Assembly: GCF_902506655.1 (NCBI RefSeq) | Contig: NZ_LR734815.1 | Span: 124,001-188,000 of the forward strand | Source of the DNA: Marinoscillum sp. 108 | GTDB taxonomy: Bacteria; Bacteroidota; Bacteroidia; Cytophagales; Cyclobacteriaceae | Direction of reading: 5' to 3' | DNA: 64,000 bases | Shown: positions 36,205 through 46,177 of the stretch, piece by piece | Position numbering within the stretch: the first letter of the stretch is position 1 | How the letters are laid out: every line of letters begins with the position of its first letter | Position numbers and translations under genes: made by a program | Notes under the pieces: model-generated | What the model was told of the DNA's origin: nothing | Seen by the model: only the letters and a program-made list of their open reading frames with translations | Databases searched by the model: none

Positions 36205-37680
36205 TCAAAAAGCCGAAATCTGACCATCCATCCACTGGGTGCGCTCCTCCAAATAGGTCTTGAGGCTGGCGATACTTGCGTCATAATCCACCCCGATGGC
36301 CTTCCCCCATCGATCATAGTTGCGATCTACAGCACCATTCTCTATCAGATAGCTGGCAGTGGCATCAACCATCGCCTTGAGAGATGCAGTGCTCATGATC
36401 CCTCCCCGCAGGCTGTTCCACCTGATCTTGACAGCCGTCCTAAACTTGGGGTCTTCCATAAGTCTTGGCCACCAGAAGGGCACCATCCAGGCGTCGGACT
36501 CCACATACTGATTGTAATTCATCACCCACCCATCTATGGGTACCCGCCCACCATTGTCATAGCCAATGTTCAGGTCCCAAACCGGGCCCATGTTTAACCT
36601 ACCGCCACGGTCTTTGTGCAGATAGGTACTGAGCCGGTAAGCATCTACGTTCCGTACTACCTCATTCAGTAGGAAAAAATCCACAAAACTTGACAGATCA
36701 ACAAAATCGGTATAGGTCCGCTCTTCTGTAGAAAAGTCATCCGTCAAAAGGGCCGTCTCAAAATCACTGATATACGCTTGAATGTAATTTTTCTGAGTAG
36801 CGGTAATCTCGGTAGCCTTTGGATACTCATACAGAAAATAGGTTTCCAGGTACATATCAGCATGGTACGGCTGCCCATATGGGTCAAATTCAATAGGCTG
36901 TCCATAGATGTCATAGTCCGAACGAAAGCTGATATCCTCAGTGTACCGGGCATCATCCTCCCAGTTGTTTTCAAAGTATTCCAGCGGCTGGTTGATGTTC
37001 AGGTCCCCACCTGCCGTCTTATCAATTTTCAAAATATACCCACCTGTAATGTCATCAGCCAGCACATCTCCTGGCTCAAGTTTTTTAATGTCTATTCGAT
37101 TCTTGTCTCGTTTGAGTTTTTCCATGAACACATAGACCCCTTTGTAGTCATCGTCTATCTGTAGCTCCACAAACTCCGTGCGACTGGCATATCGGCCCAT
37201 CGCCTCAAAAAGCCGATACCCAAACTGATGATACATGAGTGTACGGTCAAAAATATATCCTTGCCCTTCATTGACCACATGCCCCATAAGTATCCAGTCT
37301 TCTTCTTCTGGAAACCCAAAAAAACTCACTTCGGTATCGCTACCATCCTCGGCCCAGGTCTCTATTCCAAAAGACTTCTTGTCCGACAACCGGAAAGAGG
37401 TAGACCCTCTATATTCAATGCCGATGTGTGCACTCTGCACTGCGGCCTTTTCCACATAGATCTTCAGCTCAGCTGGGATTTTAGGCTCATTTTTGATGTC
37501 CACACCTTTGGTATCGATGATGAGGTAAGGCAGTTGGCTCTCTCCGGTCTCAACCGCAAAGACCACCTCCTCTGGAGTCTGGGGATTGGGCTCCTCCTTT
37601 TTGTCGGTTTTGCAGGCTACCAGCGCAGAGAGGCCTATTATTGCACTAAAAAAAGTCAGATGAGTACGCATAATTCCCAC
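36205..37680 (-). CDS. CotH-kinase family lipoprotein
   Basis: The 491-aa product has a lipoprotein signal (LSALVACK, Cys23) and the CotH fold: RGSTSFRLSDKKSFGIE near 91, YVFMEKLKRDKNRIDI near 177, and a late LNIGYDNGG stretch. CotH of Bacillus is an atypical protein kinase of the spore coat; bacterial surface members have unknown targets, and the active site here has not been checked residue by residue. It lies 68 bp upstream of the response regulator on the same strand but with its own orientation of stop before that gene. A second possible start exists at MRTHLTF. Confidence 0.82.
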   Translation of the reverse strand: MGIMRTHLTFFSAIIGLSALVACKTDKKEEPNPQTPEEVVFAVETGESQLPYLIIDTKGVDIKNEPKIPAELKIYVEKAAVQSAHIGIEYRGSTSFRLSDKKSFGIETWAEDGSDTEVSFFGFPEEEDWILMGHVVNEGQGYIFDRTLMYHQFGYRLFEAMGRYASRTEFVELQIDDDYKGVYVFMEKLKRDKNRIDIKKLEPGDVLADDITGGYILKIDKTAGGDLNINQPLEYFENNWEDDARYTEDISFRSDYDIYGQPIEFDPYGQPYHADMYLETYFLYEYPKATEITATQKNYIQAYISDFETALLTDDFSTEERTYTDFVDLSSFVDFFLLNEVVRNVDAYRLSTYLHKDRGGRLNMGPVWDLNIGYDNGGRVPIDGWVMNYNQYVESDAWMVPFWWPRLMEDPKFRTAVKIRWNSLRGGIMSTASLKAMVDATASYLIENGAVDRNYDRWGKAIGVDYDASIASLKTYLEERTQWMDGQISAF

Positions 37681-37895
37681 AAGTTACGCAATTTTCATAC
37701 CCCCAAGAAGAGCCACCGTTAGCCGATCAAACCCGAGAGCGCTGGAATTCAAACCATCCGTTTCTCAGCCTTCTGCCCAGGTGCATTATCTTCACCTTTG
37801 GAAACTTGCCTTTAATTACGCATTTTAACCTGCGATGAAAGAGTGCACACGAGATTTCTGCACCTTATTTACAAATAATAGATTTAATCACAGCC

Positions 37896-38585
37896 ATGAT
37901 CACCACTTATCAAAACCAAAAAAGACTGCTTGTGGCAGTAGACTGTATCATCTTTGGCTTTGACGATGAAGAACTCAAGCTGCTTTTGATCAAAAGAAAT
38001 CTGGAGCCCGAAAAGGGGAAATGGTCACTCATGGGTGGCTTTCTTCGTGAGGATGAAACCGCCTCACAGGCCGCCAACAGGATACTCCACAGCCTCACTG
38101 GTCTACGAGACGTCTATATGGATCAGGTGCGAACATTCAGTCAGCCAGACAGAGACCCTGTGGAACGAACGATTTCCATTGCCTATTATGCGCTGATCAA
38201 AATAGAAGACCACAATAAAGAGCTCTCCCGACAACACTCAGCTGAGTGGTTCAGCCTCAACAAAGCGCCTAAACTCATATTTGATCATGGCGACATGGTC
38301 ACTACAGCCATCAATCTCCTGCGATACAAAACCTCCGTTCAGCCCATTGGATTTGAACTGCTGCCTGAAAAATTCACCATGCGGCAGCTACAAAAGCTCT
38401 ATGAGGCTATTTTGGATCAGGAGTTGGACAAGCGAAATTTTGTCAAAAAAATCAATCAACTGGATGTGCTGACCAAACTGGAAGAGAAAGACATGACCTC
38501 CAGTAAAAAAGGCTCATACCTCTATCAGTTCAACAAGGAAAAGTACGCCTCAGAGTCCAAAAGGGACTTTTCGCTGAATGTTTAG
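37896..38585 (+). CDS. Nudix-fold transcriptional regulator (NrtR-like, first copy)
   Basis: The 229-aa product has an N-terminal Nudix-like domain and a C-terminal winged helix (about 155-225, with LPEKFTMRQLQKLYEAIL). The Nudix catalytic box is degenerate: after GGFLREDET it continues AANRILHSLTGL in place of the REXXEE core, so hydrolysis is unlikely and ligand sensing is expected. Bacteroidota relatives regulate sugar genes (AraR of Bacteroides binds arabinose). It stands alone and its target is not evident; the nearest sugar genes, xylA and xylB, have their own regulator of the same type at 45109. Confidence 0.82.
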   Translation: MITTYQNQKRLLVAVDCIIFGFDDEELKLLLIKRNLEPEKGKWSLMGGFLREDETASQAANRILHSLTGLRDVYMDQVRTFSQPDRDPVERTISIAYYALIKIEDHNKELSRQHSAEWFSLNKAPKLIFDHGDMVTTAINLLRYKTSVQPIGFELLPEKFTMRQLQKLYEAILDQELDKRNFVKKINQLDVLTKLEEKDMTSSKKGSYLYQFNKEKYASESKRDFSLNV

Positions 38586-38667
38586 ATCAAGACGTACGTC
38601 TCGATAGCACATACTTACAAACAATACCCTTTCATTTTATACTTTTGGGTATATCCACACCTAACCG

Positions 38668-39231
38668 TTGAATCCTAGCTCCAAACAAATTGTCCATATC
38701 AGTGATGACCAGGTTTTCGAATCTCTCTTCAGGACTCACTACGACGAACTGGTACATTTTGCACTGAGCTACATCTCCAATGAAGACGATGCTGAAGAAA
38801 TCGTGCAGCAGCTTTTTGTGACGCTCTGGAGCCAAACAACCATTGATATCAACACTTCTGTCAAATCCTACCTCATGGGGTCTGTGCGCAATAGATGTCT
38901 TAATCATTTGCGACATGAGAAGGTCAAAGCCTCGCATGCCACTCATCACCAGATCACTCACCCAAATGCAAGTAATATTGATTTCCTTGAACTCGAAGAG
39001 CTGAAGGAGGCGATTGAAGCAGCACTAAATAAGCTGCCAACCAAATGCAGACAGATTTTCAACCTGAGTCGATACGAGGGTAAAAAATATCAGGAAATAG
39101 CTGATCACCTCCATTTATCTATTAAAACAGTAGAAAATCAGATGAGTAAAGCGCTGAAATCATTGAGGAACGAACTCAAAGATTTTCTGATCTTAATTTT
39201 TTTGTGGATGGTGAATGGGGGTAGATTTTGA
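38668..39231 (+). CDS. ECF sigma factor (FecI-like)
   Basis: The 187-aa product has sigma-2 (FESLFRTHYDELVHFALSYI and AEEIVQQLFVTLW) and sigma-4 (ALNKLPTKCRQIFNLSRYEG, followed by YQEIADHLHLSIKTVENQM) regions. The start is a TTG at 38668, directly after an in-frame TAA; no ATG occurs before the sigma-2 core, so this start is forced. A short hydrophobic C-terminal tail (ILIFLWMV) suggests contact with the membrane. With the FecR-like anti-sigma gene 22 bp downstream it forms a cell-surface signalling pair. Confidence 0.88.
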   Translation: MNPSSKQIVHISDDQVFESLFRTHYDELVHFALSYISNEDDAEEIVQQLFVTLWSQTTIDINTSVKSYLMGSVRNRCLNHLRHEKVKASHATHHQITHPNASNIDFLELEELKEAIEAALNKLPTKCRQIFNLSRYEGKKYQEIADHLHLSIKTVENQMSKALKSLRNELKDFLILIFLWMVNGGRF

Positions 39232-39253
39232 GTAACGTGTCAACTAAGAAAGG

Positions 39254-40243
39254 ATGAATACAAAACTTCCAGATCATATTTCCACGGAGCTACTAATCCG
39301 GCATTTCTCAGGGCTTGCCTCAAAAGAGGAAGAACTTGTCCTGATGCATTGGACCAATACTTCTGTGGAAAACAAGGAGCTTTTAAGAGAGCTTCATATT
39401 CTGTGGGCTGATACAGGAGCAATCAGCACCCCAAACACAGACTATAAAAAACGAGACATTGATGCAGCCTGGCAAAAAGTGCTGGCACAAAAACCTGTCT
39501 CACCAACCAATGGTACTTACACCCTTCTCAAAATAGCGGCGATCATTTTAGTGATGGTCGGTGTTGGATACCTCGTACGTTTCTTGCAAGATCCACAAAA
39601 AACTTATACTACTCATTCCACAGTAGGCAACATACAATTGGAGGATGGCTCTGTCGTGGCTCTCAATGAGGCCAGTCAGCTCACTTACCCCGGTTCCTTC
39701 AGTACCGAGGAACGAAGGGTAGCACTCAGTGGAGAAGCTTTTTTTGAAATCACTCCCAACCCCAATCAGCCATTCATCATCGAGGCAGGCCCCACTCAAA
39801 TCAGAGTGTTGGGTACCTCTTTCAATGTTAAAGTGGATGACAAAAGCGTAACCGTAATCGTAGAAACAGGCACCGTACAATTCACTCGGGGAAACGAATC
39901 TGTCCTGATCGTCCAGGGAGAGAAAGCCACATTCAGCAACACTACTGAAACTTTGTCACCCGCCCAAAAAACATCTTCAGTTGGACTGGAGCAATTCTGG
40001 AGAACAAAATCCCTTCGCTTCTCCGGCGAAAAACTCCCTGAAGTCATCCGAACCATTGAAGAAGCTTACGCAACTCAAATCAAGCTTGGAAGCGAAAAAT
40101 TAAGCGATTGCAGCCTGAGTGTGACCTTTAACAATGACACGCTTGAAAACATTCTGGACGTGATTGCCCTTACGCTGAACCTTGAAATTTCGCAAACCGA
40201 CCAACAATACATTTTAACTGGAAAAGGATGTACCGATTACTAA
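39254..40243 (+). CDS. FecR-family anti-sigma factor
   Basis: The 329-aa product has a cytoplasmic part (1-90), one transmembrane helix (about 94-112, IAAIILVMVGVGYLVRFL), and the FecR domain in the periplasm (about 120-215, VALNEASQLTYP and GEAFFEITPNPNQPFIIEAG). The C-terminal DUF4974-like STN domain (about 255-325) is typical of Bacteroidota FecR proteins. It holds the sigma factor until a surface receptor signals. It overlaps the next gene by 16 bp, showing coupling. Confidence 0.9.
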   Translation: MNTKLPDHISTELLIRHFSGLASKEEELVLMHWTNTSVENKELLRELHILWADTGAISTPNTDYKKRDIDAAWQKVLAQKPVSPTNGTYTLLKIAAIILVMVGVGYLVRFLQDPQKTYTTHSTVGNIQLEDGSVVALNEASQLTYPGSFSTEERRVALSGEAFFEITPNPNQPFIIEAGPTQIRVLGTSFNVKVDDKSVTVIVETGTVQFTRGNESVLIVQGEKATFSNTTETLSPAQKTSSVGLEQFWRTKSLRFSGEKLPEVIRTIEEAYATQIKLGSEKLSDCSLSVTFNNDTLENILDVIALTLNLEISQTDQQYILTGKGCTDY

Positions 40244-42093
40244 CCTTTATTGCGCTCTTACTATTTTCTCTGTCAGGCCATTCTCAGATTGATCCGCTGA
40301 AAGATACACTGACCATTTCCTTCGATGGTTCCACTACTATGGAGGCGCTGGAAATGTTGTCCAGACATTCTCAATACCACGTTTCTTACAATCCAGACAG
40401 GTTACCCAAAAAAGAGATTTACAGCACCTACCAAAGAGAGTCCATTGAAACAATTCTCAAAGGTATTTTAGGAGCCGGGTTCAATTTCAAGGTTCATGGC
40501 AGCTATATTATCATTCAGGTAGATGTCTCTGAAAGCACCTCTACCCCCATCCACATCAATGGTGAGGTTCTCGACGCAGTAACCGGAGAAAGACTTGCCA
40601 ATACCAGAATTTACGAAGTGAGTAGACTTTCGGCCACACTTTCCAACGAAGATGGGTCTTACCACCTGGCCTCCAGGCCAGACGGAGACAAAATCACTTT
40701 GGCCATTAGTAAGGAAAATTATAAGGACACGGTAATTACAGTAGACAAAACCTATAGCGACTTCCTCAGTCTGCTTTTAGAACCTATTCATAAAACAGAA
40801 ATCACCATCAACTCCATAAAACAAGCAGCAGGTCTGTTCATAGATAAAAGAGAAAAAAAACATACCGAAGACATCCCTTCAGGAGAAGACCGCTGGGCTC
40901 AACTTTCCCTTGTACCAGGAGCGAGCACTAATGGTCAGGTTAGCAGTCAGGTCACCAACCACATCTCTTTGAACATCCTGGCGGGTTATGCCGGAGGGGT
41001 TGATGGCGTTGAATTGGGCATGTTTAATGCAAACCGTGGACAAGTCAGAGGCCTTCAGATTGCTGGTCTGGCCAACACTGCTGGCGGGGATATCGAGGGC
41101 CTTCAAATAGGTGGTGCATTCAACCTGAGTAAGTCCGAAATGAAGGGCTTTCAGGCCGCTCTAGGTGCCAATGCTGTTTCTGGATCGGCAATGGGGGTAC
41201 AAATGGCTCTCGCGGCCAACTACTCTGCAGACCTCAGTGGTCTGCAGGCATCCATGGGTGCGAATGTAGCGGAAGACGTCAGAGGTATGCAGGCGTCATG
41301 GGGCTATAATTTGGCCAGGGATACCCTTATGGGTATTCAAATGGCCTTGGGTGCCAATATGGCCAGCAACACCAGTGGAGCCCAGCTGGCCCTCGGCTAC
41401 AATCATGCTCATGGAAAATTGACAGGAGCACAGCTTGGCAGTGTGATGAATTACACACATCATTCCCTACGGGGGATGCAAGCTACCTTGCTCTACAACC
41501 ATGTGGGCGACACGCTCAAAGGCCTACAATTGGGAACCGTCAATTCTGCTTCTACATTAAAAGGAGTACAGGTAGGCCTGGTGAATATGGCCGAAAAAGT
41601 GGAATCCGGAACGATGTTCGGTCTGGTCAACCTGGCAAAAGGTGAAGTGATCGCTTTAGATATTGACTATAATGATGTCACCGAATTTAACATGTCATTC
41701 AAGTCTGGAGTCAAACATTTTTATACCATCATCACTTCTGGCATTAGCTATGAAAAGAATTTCTGGACTTCAGGTTTTGGCTTTGGAAGTCAACAAAACA
41801 TTGCCAAATTTCTCTATATGGGAGTTGAATTAACTGGTCACACGCTCCTCCCTTCCAATCAGCAGATTACCAGCGTTCCAATCAATGGTAGGTTCAATAT
41901 TTCGCTCGGTGGGCAGATTACAGAGCGCATGTCTATCCATGCCGGCCCGGTGCTTCACTACCTCTATTTCTATGGCATCAATGACCGATTCAACCCGATG
42001 GACTTAGTGGGTATCAACCCTCTATTGGAAAGGTCTAGTTCCAGGAATTCTCAAAAATTATGGCTGGGCTATCGCATTGGACTGAGAATTTGA
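40228..42093 (+). CDS. STN + carboxypeptidase-regulatory + LA_2272-like repeat surface protein
   Basis: The 621-aa product has a signal peptide (to about GHSQ, residue 20), a secretin/TonB short N-terminal (STN) domain at 25-98 (PLKDTLTISFDGSTTMEALEM is its opening; core VSYNPDRLP), a carboxypeptidase-regulatory-like domain at 108-186, then about 14 units of 14-16 residues with the pattern GxQxxxxxN from 260 to 474, as in Leptospira LA_2272-type surface repeats. The last 150 residues look like a small beta structure. STN domains usually begin TonB receptors that contact FecR; here no plug or 22-strand barrel follows. A signal receptor or repeat surface sensor is inferred. Confidence 0.8.
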   Translation: MYRLLTFIALLLFSLSGHSQIDPLKDTLTISFDGSTTMEALEMLSRHSQYHVSYNPDRLPKKEIYSTYQRESIETILKGILGAGFNFKVHGSYIIIQVDVSESTSTPIHINGEVLDAVTGERLANTRIYEVSRLSATLSNEDGSYHLASRPDGDKITLAISKENYKDTVITVDKTYSDFLSLLLEPIHKTEITINSIKQAAGLFIDKREKKHTEDIPSGEDRWAQLSLVPGASTNGQVSSQVTNHISLNILAGYAGGVDGVELGMFNANRGQVRGLQIAGLANTAGGDIEGLQIGGAFNLSKSEMKGFQAALGANAVSGSAMGVQMALAANYSADLSGLQASMGANVAEDVRGMQASWGYNLARDTLMGIQMALGANMASNTSGAQLALGYNHAHGKLTGAQLGSVMNYTHHSLRGMQATLLYNHVGDTLKGLQLGTVNSASTLKGVQVGLVNMAEKVESGTMFGLVNLAKGEVIALDIDYNDVTEFNMSFKSGVKHFYTIITSGISYEKNFWTSGFGFGSQQNIAKFLYMGVELTGHTLLPSNQQITSVPINGRFNISLGGQITERMSIHAGPVLHYLYFYGINDRFNPMDLVGINPLLERSSSRNSQKLWLGYRIGLRI

Positions 42094-42117
42094 AATTCAG
42101 GATATTTCAAACATAAA

Positions 42118-42147
42118 AAAGGGAAATGAAACGAATCATTTCCCTTT
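42118..42147 (-). terminator. Terminator of the xylBA operon
   Basis: A perfect 12-bp stem has arms at 42118-42129 and 42136-42147 with loop AACGAA. On the minus strand it is followed by a T tract, which fits the end of xylA 30 bp away; it may also stop the plus-strand surface-protein gene. Confidence 0.8.
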
Positions 42148-42177
42148 GGAATTCACCTAAACCAAAAAGTGAACCTC

Positions 42178-43512
42178 TTAAATATATTGGTTGATTATGT
42201 TTTCAAACAGCTCTTGCTTGCCACTCTGCAAAGGAATGTTATCCATGCCAGCGCCAATTTTCGCCAGATCTGTCAGTTTTAATTTTCCACCTTCAAAGGC
42301 CTTGCCATCTGCAGTACCAAAAGAAGCATATCGCTCTGCTTTCAGTTTGCTATAATCAGACTGAGTCAAAATGGCATCCGCTGTAATCAGTGCTCTGGCA
42401 AAAGCATCCATACCTCCTATGTGAGCATGGAAAATATCGGCCAGATCCGTAGAGTTTCTTCGGGTCTTCGCATCGAAGTTGATCCCTCCACCCTGTAGTC
42501 CACCTACTTCCAGGAATACCAGCATCATCTCAGTGAGTTCATTCAGGTTAGTCGGGAACTGATCTGTATCCCATCCATTCTGATAGTCGCCTCTGTTAGC
42601 GTCCATACTACCCAGTGCTCCGGCATTGGCTGCTATCTGCATCTCGTGCTGCATGGTATGCTGTGCCAGCGTAGCGTGATTCACTTCTAGATTCAGCTTG
42701 AAATCAGCCAACAAATCATACTCTCTGAGGAATCCCAGCACAGTAGCCGCATCGAAATCATACTGATGCTTGGTAGGCTCCATGGGTTTAGGTTCAATAA
42801 AGAAATTACCTTTGAATCCCTGACTTCTTGCATAGTCTTTGGCCATATGCAGAAACTGCGCCAGGTGATCCAGTTCACTCTTCACATTGGTATTGAGCAG
42901 GCTCATGTAGCCTTCTCTCCCCCCCCAGAATACATAGTTTTCTCCACCGAGTTTGATAGTCGCGTCCAGTGCATTCTTCACCTGTGCTCCTGCATAGGCC
43001 ACCACCTCAAAGTTTGGATTGGTTGCGGCTCCATTCATGTAGCGTGGATTGGAAAACAAGTTGGCCGTACCCCAAAGCAACTTAGTGCCGGCAGCGGCCT
43101 GTTTTTCTTTGGCATAATCCGTGATAAAATCAAGTCGCTTGGCAGACTCAGCCAGGGTATCCCCCTCCTCTATCAGGTCAAAATCATGGAAGCAATAGAA
43201 TGGTGCTCCGATTTTAGAGATAAACTCAAAACCAGCATCCATTTTATCTTTGGCGCGCCGGTAAGCGTCTCCTGCTGTGCTCCATGGAAAATCTTTGGTG
43301 CCAGGACCAAATGGATCTCCACCGGTACCGCAGAAGGTGTGCCAGTAGGCAATTGCAAACCGGAAGTGTTCCTTCAGGGTTTTACCTGCCACTACTCTGT
43401 TTTCATCATAATATTTGAAAGCAAAGGGATTGTCTGATTCCTTTCCTTCAAAAGCGATCTTGCCGATTCCGCTGAAGTATTCCTTGTCTCCTAAAATAAT
43501 TTGTTTGCTCAT
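42178..43512 (-). CDS. xylA: Xylose isomerase
   Basis: The 444-aa product is a class II xylose isomerase. The start motif is [20 protein letters not shown] with the core NPFAFKYY; the metal and substrate residues appear in [10 protein letters not shown] (His near 109), [27 protein letters not shown] and [11 protein letters not shown]. It converts D-xylose to D-xylulose. It follows xylB by 4 bp and is downstream of it in the operon. Confidence 0.95.
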   Translation of the reverse strand: MSKQIILGDKEYFSGIGKIAFEGKESDNPFAFKYYDENRVVAGKTLKEHFRFAIAYWHTFCGTGGDPFGPGTKDFPWSTAGDAYRRAKDKMDAGFEFISKIGAPFYCFHDFDLIEEGDTLAESAKRLDFITDYAKEKQAAAGTKLLWGTANLFSNPRYMNGAATNPNFEVVAYAGAQVKNALDATIKLGGENYVFWGGREGYMSLLNTNVKSELDHLAQFLHMAKDYARSQGFKGNFFIEPKPMEPTKHQYDFDAATVLGFLREYDLLADFKLNLEVNHATLAQHTMQHEMQIAANAGALGSMDANRGDYQNGWDTDQFPTNLNELTEMMLVFLEVGGLQGGGINFDAKTRRNSTDLADIFHAHIGGMDAFARALITADAILTQSDYSKLKAERYASFGTADGKAFEGGKLKLTDLAKIGAGMDNIPLQSGKQELFENIINQYI

Positions 43513-43516
43513 GTTT

Positions 43517-45007
43517 CTAGTCGTTTAAAAGTCTCTTTAAGTCACTTACCCAAGCCTGATAAGCATTGCTGTATTGTTGATATTCACTCGTGGTTGGTTC
43601 ATAAATATTTATTGTGGCATCTCCACTCACCGCCTCTGCCAGGCTGGAAAAATGCCCTTGGGCAAAAGCAGCGCCTCTGGCGGCACCCACTGCTCCGGTA
43701 GTTTCTACCATCTCTATAGGGGCATCGGCCAAGGTGGCTATTGTCTTACTGAAAATACCGGATTGAAACAGGTTGTCATTGCCCACCCTGAGCTTGGTAA
43801 TATCCAAACCCAGTTCTTTCAATATCTCGATACCATAAATAAATGAAAAGGCCACGCCCTCAAGAGCGGCTCTGTAAAAGTGCTCCTTCTTATGCCTGTT
43901 GAATTGTAGGTTATTCACCTGAGCACCAATGTTGCGGTTGCTGAGAATCCGCTCTGCCCCATTCCCAAAAGGAATTACCCGTAGCTGGTCAGCTCCGATA
44001 GGTACACGGGTCATTACCCGCTCCATATCAGTATACCCCAGTCCTTCCTCAGCCATCATCTGCTTGATATAACGGTACTGAATGCCAGCTCCGTTGATAC
44101 AAAGTAGTACCCCTATTCGTGGATCTTCAGAAGTATGGTTGACATGGGCAAAACTATTGACCCGTGATTTGAGGTCATACACGGGCTTGTCCTTCACGCC
44201 ATATACCACGCCAGAGGTACCTCCCGTGGCTGCTACTTCTCCGGGATTGATCACCCCAAGAGCAAGCGCGTTATTTGGCTGATCACCAGCCCGATAACCA
44301 ATGCCAATGCCCGGCTTCAAACCTATCTCCCTTGCTGCAGTGACCGAAAGCCTTCCCTGATCCCCAAAAGTTGGGACAATCCTGGGGATGACCTCCTGAT
44401 CAAAGCCTAAATGATCCATGAGAAATCCGGCCACTTCGTTATTTTGAAAGTCCCAAAAAATACCTTCGGACAAACCTGAAACAGTCGTGGTGGTTTCCCC
44501 TGTGAGTTTCAGTGCTATATAATCTCCCGGCAAGAGGATCTTGTGAATCTTTGCATATAATTCGGGTTCGTTTTCGCGCACCCATTTCAGCTTGGACGCG
44601 GTGAAATTACCCGGCGCATTAAGTAAATGCTTGTGACACTTTTCTTCTCCAATACCCTGAAAAGCCTCCTCCCCAATCTCCACTGCACGGCTGTCGCACC
44701 AGATAATGGCCGGCCTCAGCACCTCGTGATCTTTATCTACGAGGACCAGCCCATGCATCTGATAAGAAATACCAATGCCCGCTACCTCCATCGGATGGAT
44801 TCGTGCTGAATTCAATGCTTTTTGAGTGGCGGCACATGCATTTTTCCACCAGACATCCGGCTGCTGCTCAGCCCAGCCCACCTGCTCACTGATCATATCC
44901 ATCTCTGTTTCAGGATATTGAGCTACGGCTACTTGCTTGTTCGTGGCGCCATCTACCAGAGCGGCCTTGATCGAAGAACTTCCTATATCTAAACCTAAAA
45001 AGTACAT
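43517..45007 (-). CDS. xylB: Xylulokinase
   Basis: The 496-aa FGGY-family kinase has [18 protein letters not shown] at the N-terminus, MHGLVLVD near residue 90 for substrate, and the C-terminal ATP site with [13 protein letters not shown]. It phosphorylates D-xylulose, sending it to the pentose phosphate pathway. It is the first gene of xylB-xylA and is divergent from a Nudix-fold regulator, with a palindrome between them. Confidence 0.93.
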   Translation of the reverse strand: MYFLGLDIGSSSIKAALVDGATNKQVAVAQYPETEMDMISEQVGWAEQQPDVWWKNACAATQKALNSARIHPMEVAGIGISYQMHGLVLVDKDHEVLRPAIIWCDSRAVEIGEEAFQGIGEEKCHKHLLNAPGNFTASKLKWVRENEPELYAKIHKILLPGDYIALKLTGETTTTVSGLSEGIFWDFQNNEVAGFLMDHLGFDQEVIPRIVPTFGDQGRLSVTAAREIGLKPGIGIGYRAGDQPNNALALGVINPGEVAATGGTSGVVYGVKDKPVYDLKSRVNSFAHVNHTSEDPRIGVLLCINGAGIQYRYIKQMMAEEGLGYTDMERVMTRVPIGADQLRVIPFGNGAERILSNRNIGAQVNNLQFNRHKKEHFYRAALEGVAFSFIYGIEILKELGLDITKLRVGNDNLFQSGIFSKTIATLADAPIEMVETTGAVGAARGAAFAQGHFSSLAEAVSGDATINIYEPTTSEYQQYSNAYQAWVSDLKRLLND

Positions 45008-45036
45008 TTTCTATGAATTTGAAAATAAAGATAGTG

Positions 45037-45059
45037 CTTATAGTCACAATGACCATAAG
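45037..45059. promoter_or_regulatory. Palindromic operator between xylB and the Nudix-fold regulator
   Basis: CTTATAGTCA (45037-45046), spacer CAA, and TGACCATAAG (45050-45059) form a 10-bp dyad with one mismatch. It lies 30 bp upstream of xylB and 50 bp upstream of the regulator gene, the place expected for a regulator that controls both. The match with the known sugar-NrtR motif of Bacteroidota has not been checked. Confidence 0.65.
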
Positions 45060-45108
45060 TATTGGAAAATATTTTATCTTTATTTTGGCAAAAGCTTAAA
45101 ATCACGAC

Positions 45109-45786
45109 ATGGCAGAACATATCATGGAAGACCTTTCTATTGACTGTGTGATCTTTGGATTCACTGATGAACTCAAAGTGCTCCTGGTCAAGCATGGAGA
45201 AGGGATTAGCAAAGGCAAGTGGGCATTGCCCGGGGGGTGGATCACCTATGAGGAGTCTCTGGATGCAGCAGCTAACAGAATTCTTTATCTCCTCACAGGT
45301 GTGAATAATCTATTTCTGGAGCAGTTGAAGGCTTTCGGATCGGTGGATCGTTTCCCAACCAAGCGGGTGGTGACTGTGGGTTATTATACATTGATTAAAG
45401 ACACTGACTATGATGTGGTGGCTGGCTACACCGCCTCAGACGTGCAGTGGTTTTCTCTGAATGAAGTGCCAGAGCTGCCTTATGACCATGACGAAATCCT
45501 CACCTATGCGCTGGATCAGCTCAAAAGCCGGGTGAAGCAGGAGCCCATTGGGTTCAACCTCCTGCCGGAGAAGTTTACACTACTGCAGCTGCAAAATCTG
45601 TATGAATCCATCCTGCAGATCAAACTGGACAAGCCCAACTTCCGCCGAAAAATTCTGGGTATGAAGCTCATCGTAGACCTGGGCGAAAAGCAAAACAATG
45701 TATCCCACCGTGCGGCCAAGCTCTATAAGTTTGATCAGGAGGTGTACCAGGCCCTAAAAGAGCACAAGTTTGTGTTGGATTTATGA
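45109..45786 (+). CDS. Nudix-fold transcriptional regulator of xylose genes (NrtR/AraR-like)
   Basis: The 225-aa product is a Nudix-like ligand domain plus winged helix (about 150-222, LPEKFTLLQLQNLYESIL). As in the copy at 37896, the Nudix box is degenerate (GGWITYEESLDAAANRILYL), which argues against hydrolysis. The divergent position to xylB and the intergenic palindrome make it the likely regulator of xylose use, binding a pentose or its phosphate. The two copies in the window share most of their motif wording, so they are paralogues. Confidence 0.88.
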   Translation: MAEHIMEDLSIDCVIFGFTDELKVLLVKHGEGISKGKWALPGGWITYEESLDAAANRILYLLTGVNNLFLEQLKAFGSVDRFPTKRVVTVGYYTLIKDTDYDVVAGYTASDVQWFSLNEVPELPYDHDEILTYALDQLKSRVKQEPIGFNLLPEKFTLLQLQNLYESILQIKLDKPNFRRKILGMKLIVDLGEKQNNVSHRAAKLYKFDQEVYQALKEHKFVLDL

Positions 45787-45854
45787 GGTATATTATCTAT
45801 TTCCTAGATTAAAATTTAATTATAAATCGTTACTCTGTAAAAAAGACAATCGAC

Positions 45855-46067
45855 ATGGATATTCAAGCAGAAAAATACTCCCTTATTGAATACATCAGCC
45901 AGATTGCAGACATAACGCTTGTAGAAAAACTTAAGCAATTTGTAAAAGCTAATGAGCAAGATTTTTGGAATGACCTTACTTTATGTCCAACATCGATAAT
46001 TGAGATGATTAAAAGTAGGGTCTTTTTATCATCAACAGCTCGACACCCTTCAAAAACTAAACACTAA
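45855..46067 (+). pseudogene. Truncated antitoxin-like small gene
   Basis: A 70-aa frame. The first 40 residues (YSLIEYISQIADITLVEKL and KQFVKANEQDFWNDL) match the general plan of a Bacteroidota antitoxin-like helical protein from toxin-antitoxin pairs. The last 27 residues diverge from that plan, and another frame downstream (about 46040-46110) reads on without stop, so a frameshift or partial loss is likely. There is no toxin gene after it. I cannot name the family with confidence. Confidence 0.4.
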
Positions 46068-46177
46068 GAAACCCTACCGTCTTGTGGTCTTGCGCGACCT
46101 ATTCAATATAGACAGATTTTTTCTTCGGACTTGTAGCCTCCTCGCAATGAGTGATCTGCCTTTTTTAGATGCGAGAA

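Noticed and set aside
38668-42093. Ordinary SusC/FecA transport operon
   Set aside because: The third gene has no plug or large barrel after its STN domain, and no SusD-like gene follows.
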